The notes beneath the pieces are model-generated. The model searched no databases. It was not told the DNA's origin and was given only the letters and a program-made list of their open reading frames with translations. A stretch of 64,000 bases of DNA from Kineosporia mesophila (GTDB lineage: Bacteria; Actinomycetota; Actinomycetes; Actinomycetales; Kineosporiaceae), in contig NZ_JAJOMA010000015.1 of NCBI RefSeq assembly GCF_021129235.1, forward strand, positions 1-64,000. The letters are read 5' to 3'. The stretch's first letter is position 1; each line of letters opens with the position of its first letter. Positions 52,169-60,219 of this stretch are shown here, piece by piece. The translations under genes and the position numbers were made by a program.

Positions 52169-53233
52169 TCAGGTAGCCGATGAAGGACGAGGCTGCTCGA
52201 GTTGGGCGGTCAGGGCGGCACCGTCGGTGCCGCGCAGCCACGGCACCGGGCTCGGCGCGTTCAGGGCCTGGCTCCGGTTCGGGGGCGGCAGGGGAGAACC
52301 GTGGGTGAGTACCTGTTCCACCGCCGAGAGCTGCCGGATCAGGACCATCCGCAGGGACTGCGGCACCTCGTCGGCGAGGCCCTCGTACAACTGCGGGTCG
52401 TGCTGTCCGTCGTCGCCGACCAGGACCCAGCGCAGCTGGGGAAGATCGCCGACCAGGCGGCGCAGTTCCCGGTGCTTGTGATCGCGGCCGGAGCGGAACC
52501 AGCCCTCGTTCGTCGGGCCCCAGTCGGTCATCAGCAGCGGGCCGCGCGGGTAGTCGTTGCGCTCGAGGAACCGCGAGATCGCCCGGGCGACGTTCCAGGC
52601 GCCGGTGGAGAGGTAGACGACCAGGGCGTCCGGTTCCTGCTCGCGCAGCCGGCCGTACAGCGCCGCCATCCCCGGTACCGGGCGGCGGCTGGTCTCCTTC
52701 ACCACGAAGGTGTTCCAGAACGCCAGCAGCGGTCGCGGCAGGGCCGTGATCATCACCGTGTCGTCGATGTCGCTGATCAGTCCCAGCCGCTCGCCGGGCC
52801 CGACCACCCGAAGGTCTGCCACCGCCGTCGGCCGGCCCTCCACCCGCACCGCGACCTCGTGCCAGCCGGGAGCCAGGTCACTGGCCAGCACCGCGTCGAT
52901 GTAGCCCCCACGCCCGCTGCTGACCTCGTGCGCGCGGCCGCCCACCTGCACCGTCACCGGCACGTCGCCCAGCCCGACGGTGAAGAACTTCCGCCACCAG
53001 CGGCCGCCCTCGTCATCCTCGGAGCTCTCGTCCTGAGGGTCGATGCGCGGCGGGCGGAGTTTCACCCGCAGCAGCACCCGCACCCAGCCCTGGCCGTCGG
53101 CGGGGGCGGATCCGTACCCGGTGTACGGCACGGCCAGCGGTTGCCATCCGAAGCGGCGCAGCAGACCGGCGATCCGGCCCATTACGGCGTTCTCGATACG
53201 AGCACCCACGTGCGGCTGGGTCGGCACTGTCAT
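52169..53233 (-). CDS. App1-family phosphatase (DUF2183)
   Basis: A 354-residue protein. An N-terminal beta-rich region (about 45-145) precedes the HAD-type catalytic motif SDIDDTV (Asp 155, Asp 157, Thr 159), then VVYLSTGAWNVARAISRFL, TDWGPTNEGWFRSGRDHKHRELRRLV and WVLVGDDGQHDPQLYE. This is the order of App1-type phosphatidate phosphatases. It likely acts on phospholipids at the membrane surface. ATG 53233 is fixed by family alignment; upstream sequence is non-coding. Confidence 0.87.
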   Translation of the reverse strand: MTVPTQPHVGARIENAVMGRIAGLLRRFGWQPLAVPYTGYGSAPADGQGWVRVLLRVKLRPPRIDPQDESSEDDEGGRWWRKFFTVGLGDVPVTVQVGGRAHEVSSGRGGYIDAVLASDLAPGWHEVAVRVEGRPTAVADLRVVGPGERLGLISDIDDTVMITALPRPLLAFWNTFVVKETSRRPVPGMAALYGRLREQEPDALVVYLSTGAWNVARAISRFLERNDYPRGPLLMTDWGPTNEGWFRSGRDHKHRELRRLVGDLPQLRWVLVGDDGQHDPQLYEGLADEVPQSLRMVLIRQLSAVEQVLTHGSPLPPPNRSQALNAPSPVPWLRGTDGAALTAQLEQPRPSSAT

Positions 53234-53362
53234 CCGCGCATCGTAGACGTTGCGCTCCTGGCCGGGCGGTCGAGCCGTACCCGGCCCTCGGTGGGAGGCT
53301 GCCTTAATCAGGAGAGGCCCAGGAGCATTTCGCTTCTCTTCACGCCTTCCTGCGGTGAAGGG

Positions 53363-53662
53363 GTGAAGAACATCATTCCCGGCCGGGTCGAGATCTCCCG
53401 GGTGGTCGAGTGGCAGGGCGCCTTCGCCACCACCGGCGTCCTGCTCCCCTCGGTGCCCGCCGGCCCGTGGCGGCAGAACGAATCCTGGCCGGCGCCGGAC
53501 TTGCTGAACGCGGAAACGGGCGAGTGGCAGGCGAACGTCCAGACCGGGGTGCTGCGCAGCGTGGGCCGCACCGATCCGGACGCCCCTGAACCCACCGCCG
53601 GGGGGAATTGCCCCGGGGGTGCGAGGAGTTCGTGGCCACGTACGCGACGGGCTGGTGCCTGA
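53363..53662 (+). pseudogene. Orphan coding remnant with probable frameshift
   Basis: From GTG 53363 the frame has strong GC3 bias and reads KNIIPGRVEISRVVEWQGAF, then PSVPAGPWRQNESWPAPDLL and on to about 53595. There the well-biased frame shifts by one base (CEEFVATYATGWCLNAKATV continues in another frame), while the original frame stops at 53662. No family recognised. It looks like a broken gene between the App1 and TetR genes. Confidence 0.38.
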
Positions 53663-53723
53663 ACGCGAAAGCGACTGTGGCGGTAGGTGATCCGGAGCGC
53701 GTGACTTCTGGCTGGGCATCTGG

Positions 53724-54311
53724 TCAGTGCGGCCCGAGTTGCTGGGACAGGGCGTCGAAGTGGCGTTCCAGGTGATCGGCGAGAGGGGCCACGGAGGGGT
53801 CGGTGCGCCAGTCGTCCAGGGCCAGGCGGAGCGTGCCGATGGCCATCATTGCCGCCAGGCGCAGTTCCGTGCGGCGTTCGGGGTCGGGCCACAGCGTCGA
53901 CATGGCGTCGGTCAGATGGCGTTCCATCCCGATCTCGGTGGTGTCCTTGCGGGCAGCCAGGACCGGCGAGGAACGCATCAGCGTGTCCATGGCCCGGGAC
54001 TCGTCGGTCTCGTACTGCGAGGCCAGGGCGAGCAGGCAGCGCCGGGCGGCTCGCAGAGGTGCCTGTTGTGGTGACTGCTCGAGCATGGCTGCCGGTAGTG
54101 CCGAGGAGAGGGCGCCGGCGCCGTGCCAGGCGAGCAGCACGTCGTCCTTGGACCTGAAGTAGTAGAAGAAGGTGCGCCGGGAGATCCCGGCCGCTGCCGC
54201 GATGTCGTCGAGGGTGGTCGTCCCGTAGCCGCGCTCCAGGAAGAGACGCAGGCCGGCCTCGGCGATCCGGGCGCGGGTCGCCTCCTTCTTGCTCTCACGT
54301 ACGCCGGGCAC
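53724..54311 (-). CDS. TetR-family regulator
   Basis: A 195-residue TetR protein. The helix-turn-helix is ARIAEAGLRLFLERGYGTTTLDDIAAAAGISRRTFFYYFRSKDDVLL (about 13-60), followed by an AcrR-type C-terminal domain. It starts at GTG 54311, with two tandem palindromes between it and the divergent SDR gene, so it is almost certainly their ligand-controlled repressor. Confidence 0.88.
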   Translation of the reverse strand: MPGVRESKKEATRARIAEAGLRLFLERGYGTTTLDDIAAAAGISRRTFFYYFRSKDDVLLAWHGAGALSSALPAAMLEQSPQQAPLRAARRCLLALASQYETDESRAMDTLMRSSPVLAARKDTTEIGMERHLTDAMSTLWPDPERRTELRLAAMMAIGTLRLALDDWRTDPSVAPLADHLERHFDALSQQLGPH

Positions 54312-54356
54312 GGCACTCCTGGTTACTCCGATCCCGCGACCGGACTACGCAGGAAA

Positions 54357-54398
54357 TCGCACTGAGTGTAACATTCCAAGAGTTCGCACTCAGTGTAA
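54357..54398. promoter_or_regulatory. Tandem TetR operators
   Basis: TCGCACTGAGTGTAA (54357-54371) and TCGCACTCAGTGTAA (54384-54398) differ by one central base. Each contains the perfect palindrome CACT-N-AGTG, and their starts are 27 bp apart. They lie in the gap between the divergent TetR and SDR genes. Confidence 0.75.
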
Positions 54399-54414
54399 AA
54401 ATCTGGAGGTCGTC

Positions 54415-55233
54415 ATGGCGGAGAAGATCTGGTTCGTCACCGGGGCATCGAGCGGGTTCGGGCGGATCTGGACGGAGGCCGCCCTGGAACGGGGCGACAA
54501 GGTCGTCGCCACCGCCCGCCATATCGGGCCGCTGAAGGAGCTCACCGCCCGGTTCGGCGACGCCGTGCTGGTGCGCACCCTCGACGTGACCGACCGGGAG
54601 GCGGTGTTCGCGGTCGTCCGGGAGTCGGCGGCGCACTTCGGCCGGCTCGACGTGGTGGTCAGCAACGCCGGCTACAGCTACACCGGGGCGGTCGAGGAGC
54701 TCGACCACGACGAGGCCCGGGCCAACTTCGACACCAACGTCTTCGGCACGCTGTCGGTCGTGCAGGCGGTCCTGCCGTTGCTGAGGCGCCAGGGCGGTGG
54801 GCACATCCTGACCGTCTCCAGCATTGGCGGCGTGGCCGGCTTCCCCACCGGAGGGGCCTACGGCGCCAGTAAGTTCGCGGTCGAGGCGATGAGCGAGGCT
54901 CTCGCGGGTGAGGTCAGCGGGTTGGGCATCAAGGTCACGATCATCGAACCAGGTAGCTACGTCACGGGTTTTCGCACCGCGACGAGGGTGGCGACGGCCA
55001 TGCCCGAGTACGACGACGTCCGCACCGCGATCCGGGCCTCGTTCGATCCCTCGACCACGGGGGACGCGACCGCCACCGCCCCGGCCGTTCTGGCCGTGGT
55101 CGACGCCGAGCGACCGCCTCTGCGTCTGCTGCTGGGCGACTGGGTGCTGGATCGGGTCAAGTCCGTCTACGCGGAACGGGTCTCGACGTGGGAGCAGTGG
55201 GCCCCGGTGTCCCGGGCTGCGCAACGAGTCTGA
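54415..55233 (+). CDS. Short-chain dehydrogenase/reductase
   Basis: A 272-residue SDR. TGASSGFGR near residue 10, NAG in VVVSNAGYSYTG and the active site YGASK in GGAYGASKFAVEAMSEAL. The set resembles oxidoreductases paired with AcrR-type repressors in many actinomycetes. GGAGG lies upstream of ATG 54415. The two tandem operators directly before it indicate tight TetR control. Confidence 0.9.
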   Translation: MAEKIWFVTGASSGFGRIWTEAALERGDKVVATARHIGPLKELTARFGDAVLVRTLDVTDREAVFAVVRESAAHFGRLDVVVSNAGYSYTGAVEELDHDEARANFDTNVFGTLSVVQAVLPLLRRQGGGHILTVSSIGGVAGFPTGGAYGASKFAVEAMSEALAGEVSGLGIKVTIIEPGSYVTGFRTATRVATAMPEYDDVRTAIRASFDPSTTGDATATAPAVLAVVDAERPPLRLLLGDWVLDRVKSVYAERVSTWEQWAPVSRAAQRV

Positions 55234-55306
55234 CGGAAAGGACAGCCGGGGGCGAAAGCGGGCATCTCGGGTAGCCGTCGGTCGCGGCTTCTTGAATCAT
55301 CGGGGC

Positions 55307-56116
55307 GTGTCCTCCAACGTCCCGCAAACGTCCTCGCCGTCGTCCCCACCGTCGTCGCCGCAGCCTTCGCCCGCCGCCGGGTGGCCCGGAGGGCGGGTGG
55401 TGGCCGTGGTCGCCATCGCCGTCCTGGCCGTGCTGCTGGTGGTCCACTACACCGATGAACGGCGAGGGGGCGATCGGTCCGGGGCCGGCCACGTGGATCA
55501 CACGCCGACCCTGGCCGCTGCGGGCCAGGACGAGGCGCGGCTGGTGGTCACCGGCGGCATGGACCGGCTGACGGTGACCGCGGACGATCTCGGCGGCGAC
55601 CTGGTGCGGGCGCGCACACCGGAGGGGCAGCGCGCCGTGCCGGTGCTGCAGGCTCCGGAGTCGGGGGTGGTGCGGCTGTCGACCGAGGGGTCGGACGACA
55701 CCGGGGGCGGCGGGGTCGACCTGGCCGTCCGGCTCTCGCGCGACGTGCGCTGGGACATCGAGATCGACGGCGGCTCCTCCGCGCTCGCCCTGGACCTGGG
55801 GCAGGCCCGCGTGCACAGCCTGGACGTGACCCAGGGCGTGGCGAGCGTCGATGTGCGCCTGCCGCGTCCGGACGGCACCCTGCGCGCGCGGATCGGGGGC
55901 GGGGCCAACGCGGTGCGCTTCCTGGTTCCCGCGGATGTCCCGGCCCAGGTGACCTTCTCGGCGGGTGTGGGCCAGGCGGACCTGGACGGTGAGCATCGCG
56001 ATGGGCTGGCGGCCGGGACCGTTCTGGACGTACCGGTGTCCAATGACTCCACGGACCGGGTCGAGGTGGCGCTCGACTCCGGAATCGGCAGCTTCAACTT
56101 CCAGCACGAGAACTGA
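55307..56116 (+). CDS. Membrane-anchored beta-rich protein (DUF4097/LiaF-like repeats)
   Basis: A 269-residue protein. A Ser/Pro-rich N-terminus is followed by one membrane helix (GGRVVAVVAIAVLAVLLVV, about 28-46). The external region of about 200 residues has repeated strands of the type VRWDIEIDGGSSALALDLGQ and GGGANAVRFLVPADVPAQVT, like the beta-helical putative adhesin or LiaF C-terminal fold. GTG 55307 is the likely start. Envelope-stress sensing is a possible role; no partner is visible. Confidence 0.66.
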   Translation: MSSNVPQTSSPSSPPSSPQPSPAAGWPGGRVVAVVAIAVLAVLLVVHYTDERRGGDRSGAGHVDHTPTLAAAGQDEARLVVTGGMDRLTVTADDLGGDLVRARTPEGQRAVPVLQAPESGVVRLSTEGSDDTGGGGVDLAVRLSRDVRWDIEIDGGSSALALDLGQARVHSLDVTQGVASVDVRLPRPDGTLRARIGGGANAVRFLVPADVPAQVTFSAGVGQADLDGEHRDGLAAGTVLDVPVSNDSTDRVEVALDSGIGSFNFQHEN

Positions 56117-56139
56117 TCCGGTCATTCTCCTGACGTAAC

Positions 56140-56208
56140 CCGACATAGCCCCCACAATGACCTGATCCATTGGGGTGGAGCGGGTCATTGTGGGGGAAGT
56201 TATGTCGG
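56140..56208 (+). promoter_or_regulatory. Hairpin sequestering ribosome site and start codon
   Basis: CCCCACAATGACC (56150-56162) pairs with GGTCATTGTGGGG (56183-56195), and CCGACATA (56140-56147) pairs with TATGTCGG (56201-56208). The inner loop is 20 nt and the bulges are 2 and 5 nt. The right side contains the GGGGGA ribosome site (56192-56197) and the ATG at 56202. In mRNA the structure would block translation unless opened. Confidence 0.65.
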
Positions 56209-57191
56209 CGGATGAAAAAGTCGTACGGCCGGCCAGGAAGAGAAGCGTGTGGCGCCGGATCGGTCTGGTGGCCGGGGTGCTCCTCGCCGTGCTGGTCCTG
56301 CTGGTCGGCGTGCTGTACCTCTATCCGCTGGGCAGCGACCGGTTGCAGCACCCCGAGGCGAAGACGCTGTCGTTCGCCGAGGCCTCGGCGGCGGGGGCGG
56401 CCGCGGTGCAGCGCGACGCCGGTGACGGCCAGGTGCGGTCCGAGTGCCGCAGCATCCTGCGTGTGCATCCGGTGAAGACCGCGAAATCCGTTCTCATGCT
56501 GCACGGTTACACCAGCTGCCCGAAGGATTACGTGGCCCTGGCCCAGCTGTTCTACGACCGCGGCTACAACGTCTACGTGCCCCGGGAACCGCACCACGGA
56601 CTGGCCGACATCGACGAGGCGAGCCAGGTGAAGACCGACGAGCTGGCCGTCTACGCGAACGACGCCATGAACGTCGTGGCCGGCCTGGGCGACGAGACCG
56701 GCGTGATCGGGATGTCGGGCGGCGGGGTGCTGGCGACCTGGCTGGCCGAGTACCGCACCGACACCGTGACCCACCTGCTGGCCCTGTCTCCCTTCTACCA
56801 GCCCGCCGCGTCCCAGGCCCCCTCCTTCGTGCTGCGCCCGCTGACGGTGCTGTACGGGTTCCGGATCCTGCCCGACCGCCGCGTCGGGGACACCAACTTC
56901 ACCCTGAGCGGGCTCGGGCAGTACCTGCGGGTCAAGAGCAACCTGCGCGACGACCCCGTCAACACCCGGCTGCGCAGCGTGGCGGTGGCCGTCTCGGTGA
57001 AGGACCCGTACATCGACCTGGACGCCGCGACCGCGATCCCGGCCGACGTCGCGCGGGCCAACGACCTGAAAGTGGCCGTCCACGAGTTCCCCGCTAACTT
57101 TGATCTTGGTCACAACATCGTCAACCCCGCCGCGCTCGGCCGCCACGCCGCCGAGGTCGGAAACCTCTACCTCGCCCTGTACGAGGGCTGA
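56202..57191 (+). CDS. Membrane-anchored alpha/beta hydrolase (lysophospholipase-like)
   Basis: A 329-residue enzyme. A basic N-terminus and membrane helix (IGLVAGVLLAVLVLLVGVLY, 20-39) anchor it with the catalytic domain outside. LMLHGYTSCPKDY is the oxyanion loop, Ser 172 is in GMSGGG, and a late His is in FDLGHNIVNP. Monoacylglycerol lipase or lysophospholipase-type chemistry is likely. ATG 56202 has GGGGGA upstream; a GTG at 56175 lies in the hairpin loop and is less likely. Confidence 0.83.
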   Translation: MSADEKVVRPARKRSVWRRIGLVAGVLLAVLVLLVGVLYLYPLGSDRLQHPEAKTLSFAEASAAGAAAVQRDAGDGQVRSECRSILRVHPVKTAKSVLMLHGYTSCPKDYVALAQLFYDRGYNVYVPREPHHGLADIDEASQVKTDELAVYANDAMNVVAGLGDETGVIGMSGGGVLATWLAEYRTDTVTHLLALSPFYQPAASQAPSFVLRPLTVLYGFRILPDRRVGDTNFTLSGLGQYLRVKSNLRDDPVNTRLRSVAVAVSVKDPYIDLDAATAIPADVARANDLKVAVHEFPANFDLGHNIVNPAALGRHAAEVGNLYLALYEG

Positions 57192-57241
57192 ACCGGCAGG
57201 CCAGTGGGAAGAAGTAGCGGCCGCCGGTGTTGGATCCGGGT

Positions 57242-58258
57242 ATGAAGAAGATCGGATTCCTCTCGTTCGGCCATTGGTCGGACACGCCACACTCACAGAC
57301 CCGCACGGCCGCTGACACCCTTCTTCAGTCGATCGAGCTCGCCGTGGCGGCCGAGGAGGTCGGCGCCGACGGCGCGTACTTCCGGGTGCACCACTTCGCC
57401 CAGCAGCTGGCCTCACCGTTCCCGCTGCTGGCCGCCGCCGGGGCCCGCACCAGCCGGATCGAGCTGGGCACCGGCGTCATCGACATGCGCTACGAGAACC
57501 CGCTGTACATGGCGGAGGACGCCGGCGCCGCCGACCTGATCTCCGGGGGCCGACTGCAGCTCGGCATCAGCCGGGGATCACCCGAGCAGGTGATCGACGG
57601 GTACCGCTACTTCGGGTTCGAGCCGAAGGACGCAGACCACGCGGAGATGGCCCGGGAACACACCCGGCGGTTCCTCGAAGTGATCAAGGGCGAGGGCTTC
57701 GCCAAGCCCAATCCCCGCCCGATGTTCCCGAACCCGCCGGGACTGCTGCGGGTCGAGCCGCACTCGCCGGGTCTGGCCGACCGGATCTGGTGGGGCGCCG
57801 GCACGCGGGCCACGGCTGAGTGGACCGCGCAGCAGGGCCTGAACCTGATGAGCTCGACGCTGCTGAGCGAGGACACCGGGGTTCCGTTCCACCAGCTCCA
57901 GGCCGAGCAGATCCAGCGCTTCCGCGACGCCTGGAAGGCCGCCGGTCACCCGCGGGAGCCGCGGGTCTCGGTCAGTCGCAGCATCTTCCCGATCGTCAGC
58001 GACCTGGACCGGATGTACTTCGGCTCCGCGCGCGGTGGCCAGGACCAGGTCGGCTACCTCGACGGTGGGGCGGCCCGGTTCGGCAAGACCTACGCGGGGG
58101 AGCCGGAGCAGCTGATCAAGGAGCTGGCCGACGACGAGGCGATCGCGGCGGCCGACACCCTGCTGCTGACGATCCCGAACCAGCTCGGGGTCGAGTACAA
58201 CGCGCACCTGCTGGAGAGCGTGATGAAGCACCTGGCTCCCGCACTGGGCTGGCGCTGA
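57242..58258 (+). CDS. LLM-class flavin-dependent oxidoreductase
   Basis: A 338-residue luciferase-like TIM-barrel enzyme. It has KKIGFLSFGHWS at the start, VGADGAYFRVHHFAQQ, IELGTGVIDMRYENPLYMAEDAGAADLISGGRLQLGISRG and a C-terminal helix set (EQLIKELADDEAIAAADTLLL). It uses reduced flavin to oxidise an unknown substrate. ATG 57242 is preferred because the family begins with this segment. A strong hairpin follows the stop. Confidence 0.9.
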   Translation: MKKIGFLSFGHWSDTPHSQTRTAADTLLQSIELAVAAEEVGADGAYFRVHHFAQQLASPFPLLAAAGARTSRIELGTGVIDMRYENPLYMAEDAGAADLISGGRLQLGISRGSPEQVIDGYRYFGFEPKDADHAEMAREHTRRFLEVIKGEGFAKPNPRPMFPNPPGLLRVEPHSPGLADRIWWGAGTRATAEWTAQQGLNLMSSTLLSEDTGVPFHQLQAEQIQRFRDAWKAAGHPREPRVSVSRSIFPIVSDLDRMYFGSARGGQDQVGYLDGGAARFGKTYAGEPEQLIKELADDEAIAAADTLLLTIPNQLGVEYNAHLLESVMKHLAPALGWR

Positions 58259-58265
58259 GCACCGT

Positions 58266-58299
58266 CGTGCGTTCCCCATGAATGAATGGGGGACGCACG
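58266..58299. terminator. 14-bp hairpin after the LLM gene
   Basis: CGTGCGTTCCCCAT (58266-58279) and ATGGGGGACGCACG (58286-58299) pair with one G-U across a 6-nt loop, just 8 nt after the stop codon. No T-tract, typical for this GC range. Confidence 0.8.
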
Positions 58300-58452
58300 G
58301 CACCGGTCCCGATAACGATGTGGTCGCCGATGTATCTCCTCCCGAAGCCGCGTCCTCTTTGTCGCGATCGGGATGCGCGCCCCTGCCGTCCCGGAGCGCG
58401 CGTGCGATGACGTTCCCGGCTCTCACCCGGCCGGTCGGTGGAGGTGGACGAC

Positions 58453-60051
58453 GTGTCCGGGGCCAATGATCTGAGACCCGCTGACCCGCGAACCATTGGT
58501 GTGTACCGGGTTCTGGACCGGCTCGGATCCGGCAGCCAGGGTGTGGTCTACCTGGCGGAAGCACCCTCCGGGGCCTGGGTGGCGATCAAGCGGTTGCTCT
58601 CCGGCGGTGAGGACAACACGCAGGAACGCCGGCAGCTGGCCAAGGAGGTCGCGGCCGCGCGGCTGGTGGCGCCGTTCTGCACGGCCCAGTTGCTGGACGT
58701 GCGCCTGGAGGGCCCTTCGCCGTACGTGGTCAGCGAGTACATTCCCGGCCCGACCCTGAGCCACAAGGTCCGTCGGGACGGCCCGATGACCGGGGCCGCG
58801 TTGCAGCGGACGGCCATCGGTACGGTGACGGCCCTGGCCGCGATCCACCGTGCCGGTGTCGTTCACCGGGACTTCAAGCCGGCGAACGTGATGCTGTCAC
58901 CGGACGGGCCCCGGGTGATCGACTTCGGTATCGCGCGGGATCTGGCCACCGACCTGACCGAGACGTCCAGGGTCGTCGGCACACCGGCCTACATGTCGCC
59001 GGAGCAGCTGAGGAACGAGCCGGTCGAGCCGGCCGCGGACATGTTCGCCTGGGCCTGCGTCATGGTGTTCGCGGCCACCGGGCGCACGCTGTTCGACGGA
59101 AAGCACGTGATGGCCGTCGCCTACCAGATCCTCAGCGGCGAGCCGACTCTGAGCGGTGTCCCGGACGGGCTGCGGATCGTGCTGGAACGCTGTCTGGCCC
59201 AGGACCCGGCCCGGCGTCCCACCGCCGAGCAGGTGCTGGCGATGCTGCTCGGGCGGCCGGAACCCGTGGCCGACCTGGACCTGCTGATCCGGGGGAGCCG
59301 GATCGCCGAGGCGGCCACCCCGGTGCCGCCGCTGGTGCCGCCGGGTGACTCACCGCACCGGCGGCGCGGTGTCATGACCTCAGGGCGCCGCATCGTCCTC
59401 GGCGGTGTCCTGCTGGGTGTGCTGACGGCCGGTGGCTGGGTCATCGGGCACGGGGTCGGGTCCGACCGGGTGCCGGTCGCCGTCGGCAGCGGGTCCCCCG
59501 GGGGTGAAGCCGGGCCGGCCGGTCTGCCGTCCGAGACTCTCAGCCGGACAGCAACTCCCACCGCGACCCGGTCGGCCGTTCACACGACGGCCAGGAAGAA
59601 GCAGACCGCGACCACATCTGCCCGCACCCCCTCGGCCACTCGCAGGAGCACACCGAGCGCGACGGAGAAACGGGTCGCGTCCGTCACCGGCACCGCTTCG
59701 ATCGTCGGCATCGCCGCGCAATGCCTGGACATCGCCAACGCCCGCTCGGAGAACGGCACCCAGGTCCAGATCGTGCCCTGCAACGAGTCGAAGGCCCAGA
59801 TCTGGACCGCGCGCAGGGACGGCACGGTCCGGGCCCTCGGCAAGTGCCTGAACGTGGCCGGCCGGGCGGTCGAGATCAACGAGTGCGACGGCACCGGCGA
59901 CCAGACCTGGCGGATCGCCTCGGGCGTGATCGTCAATGCCGGGTCGGGGCGTTGCCTGGGAACGAAAAGCAATGGCTCGAAGGAGTACACGCCCGCGGTC
60001 GTGGCCGCCTGTTCCGGCGCGGCCGGTCAGGTCTGGTCCTTCCGGGTCTGA
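58453..60051 (+). CDS. Ser/Thr protein kinase with membrane helix and ricin-type lectin tail
   Basis: A 532-residue Hanks-type kinase. Glycine loop GSGSQG (25-30), Lys 46 in VAIKRL, HRDFKPANV (138-146), DFG at 157-159 and SPEQ. A membrane helix follows at about 315-335 (RRIVLGGVLLGVLTAGGWVI), then a Ser/Thr/Ala-rich linker. The C-terminal 125 residues form a ricin B-type beta-trefoil with three QxW motifs (QIW, QTW, QVW) and paired Cys. The kinase should be inside and the lectin outside, so it may sense carbohydrate. GTG 58453 has GGAGG eight bases upstream. Confidence 0.88.
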   Translation: MSGANDLRPADPRTIGVYRVLDRLGSGSQGVVYLAEAPSGAWVAIKRLLSGGEDNTQERRQLAKEVAAARLVAPFCTAQLLDVRLEGPSPYVVSEYIPGPTLSHKVRRDGPMTGAALQRTAIGTVTALAAIHRAGVVHRDFKPANVMLSPDGPRVIDFGIARDLATDLTETSRVVGTPAYMSPEQLRNEPVEPAADMFAWACVMVFAATGRTLFDGKHVMAVAYQILSGEPTLSGVPDGLRIVLERCLAQDPARRPTAEQVLAMLLGRPEPVADLDLLIRGSRIAEAATPVPPLVPPGDSPHRRRGVMTSGRRIVLGGVLLGVLTAGGWVIGHGVGSDRVPVAVGSGSPGGEAGPAGLPSETLSRTATPTATRSAVHTTARKKQTATTSARTPSATRRSTPSATEKRVASVTGTASIVGIAAQCLDIANARSENGTQVQIVPCNESKAQIWTARRDGTVRALGKCLNVAGRAVEINECDGTGDQTWRIASGVIVNAGSGRCLGTKSNGSKEYTPAVVAACSGAAGQVWSFRV

Positions 60052-60219
60052 CCGGCGGCGAACCGTTCTGCGCTGACAATAATCGGTGTCGCAGTCGGGA
60101 ATCGGATGGAACCGATGTCTGCTGTCACGGGCCGGATTCCGTGAACCGATACCCCGGGCGAGGGCGCGTCCTCTATGGTCGAAGGCGGGAAGAACCCATG
60201 ACCGACCGGGGGGTCGCGC

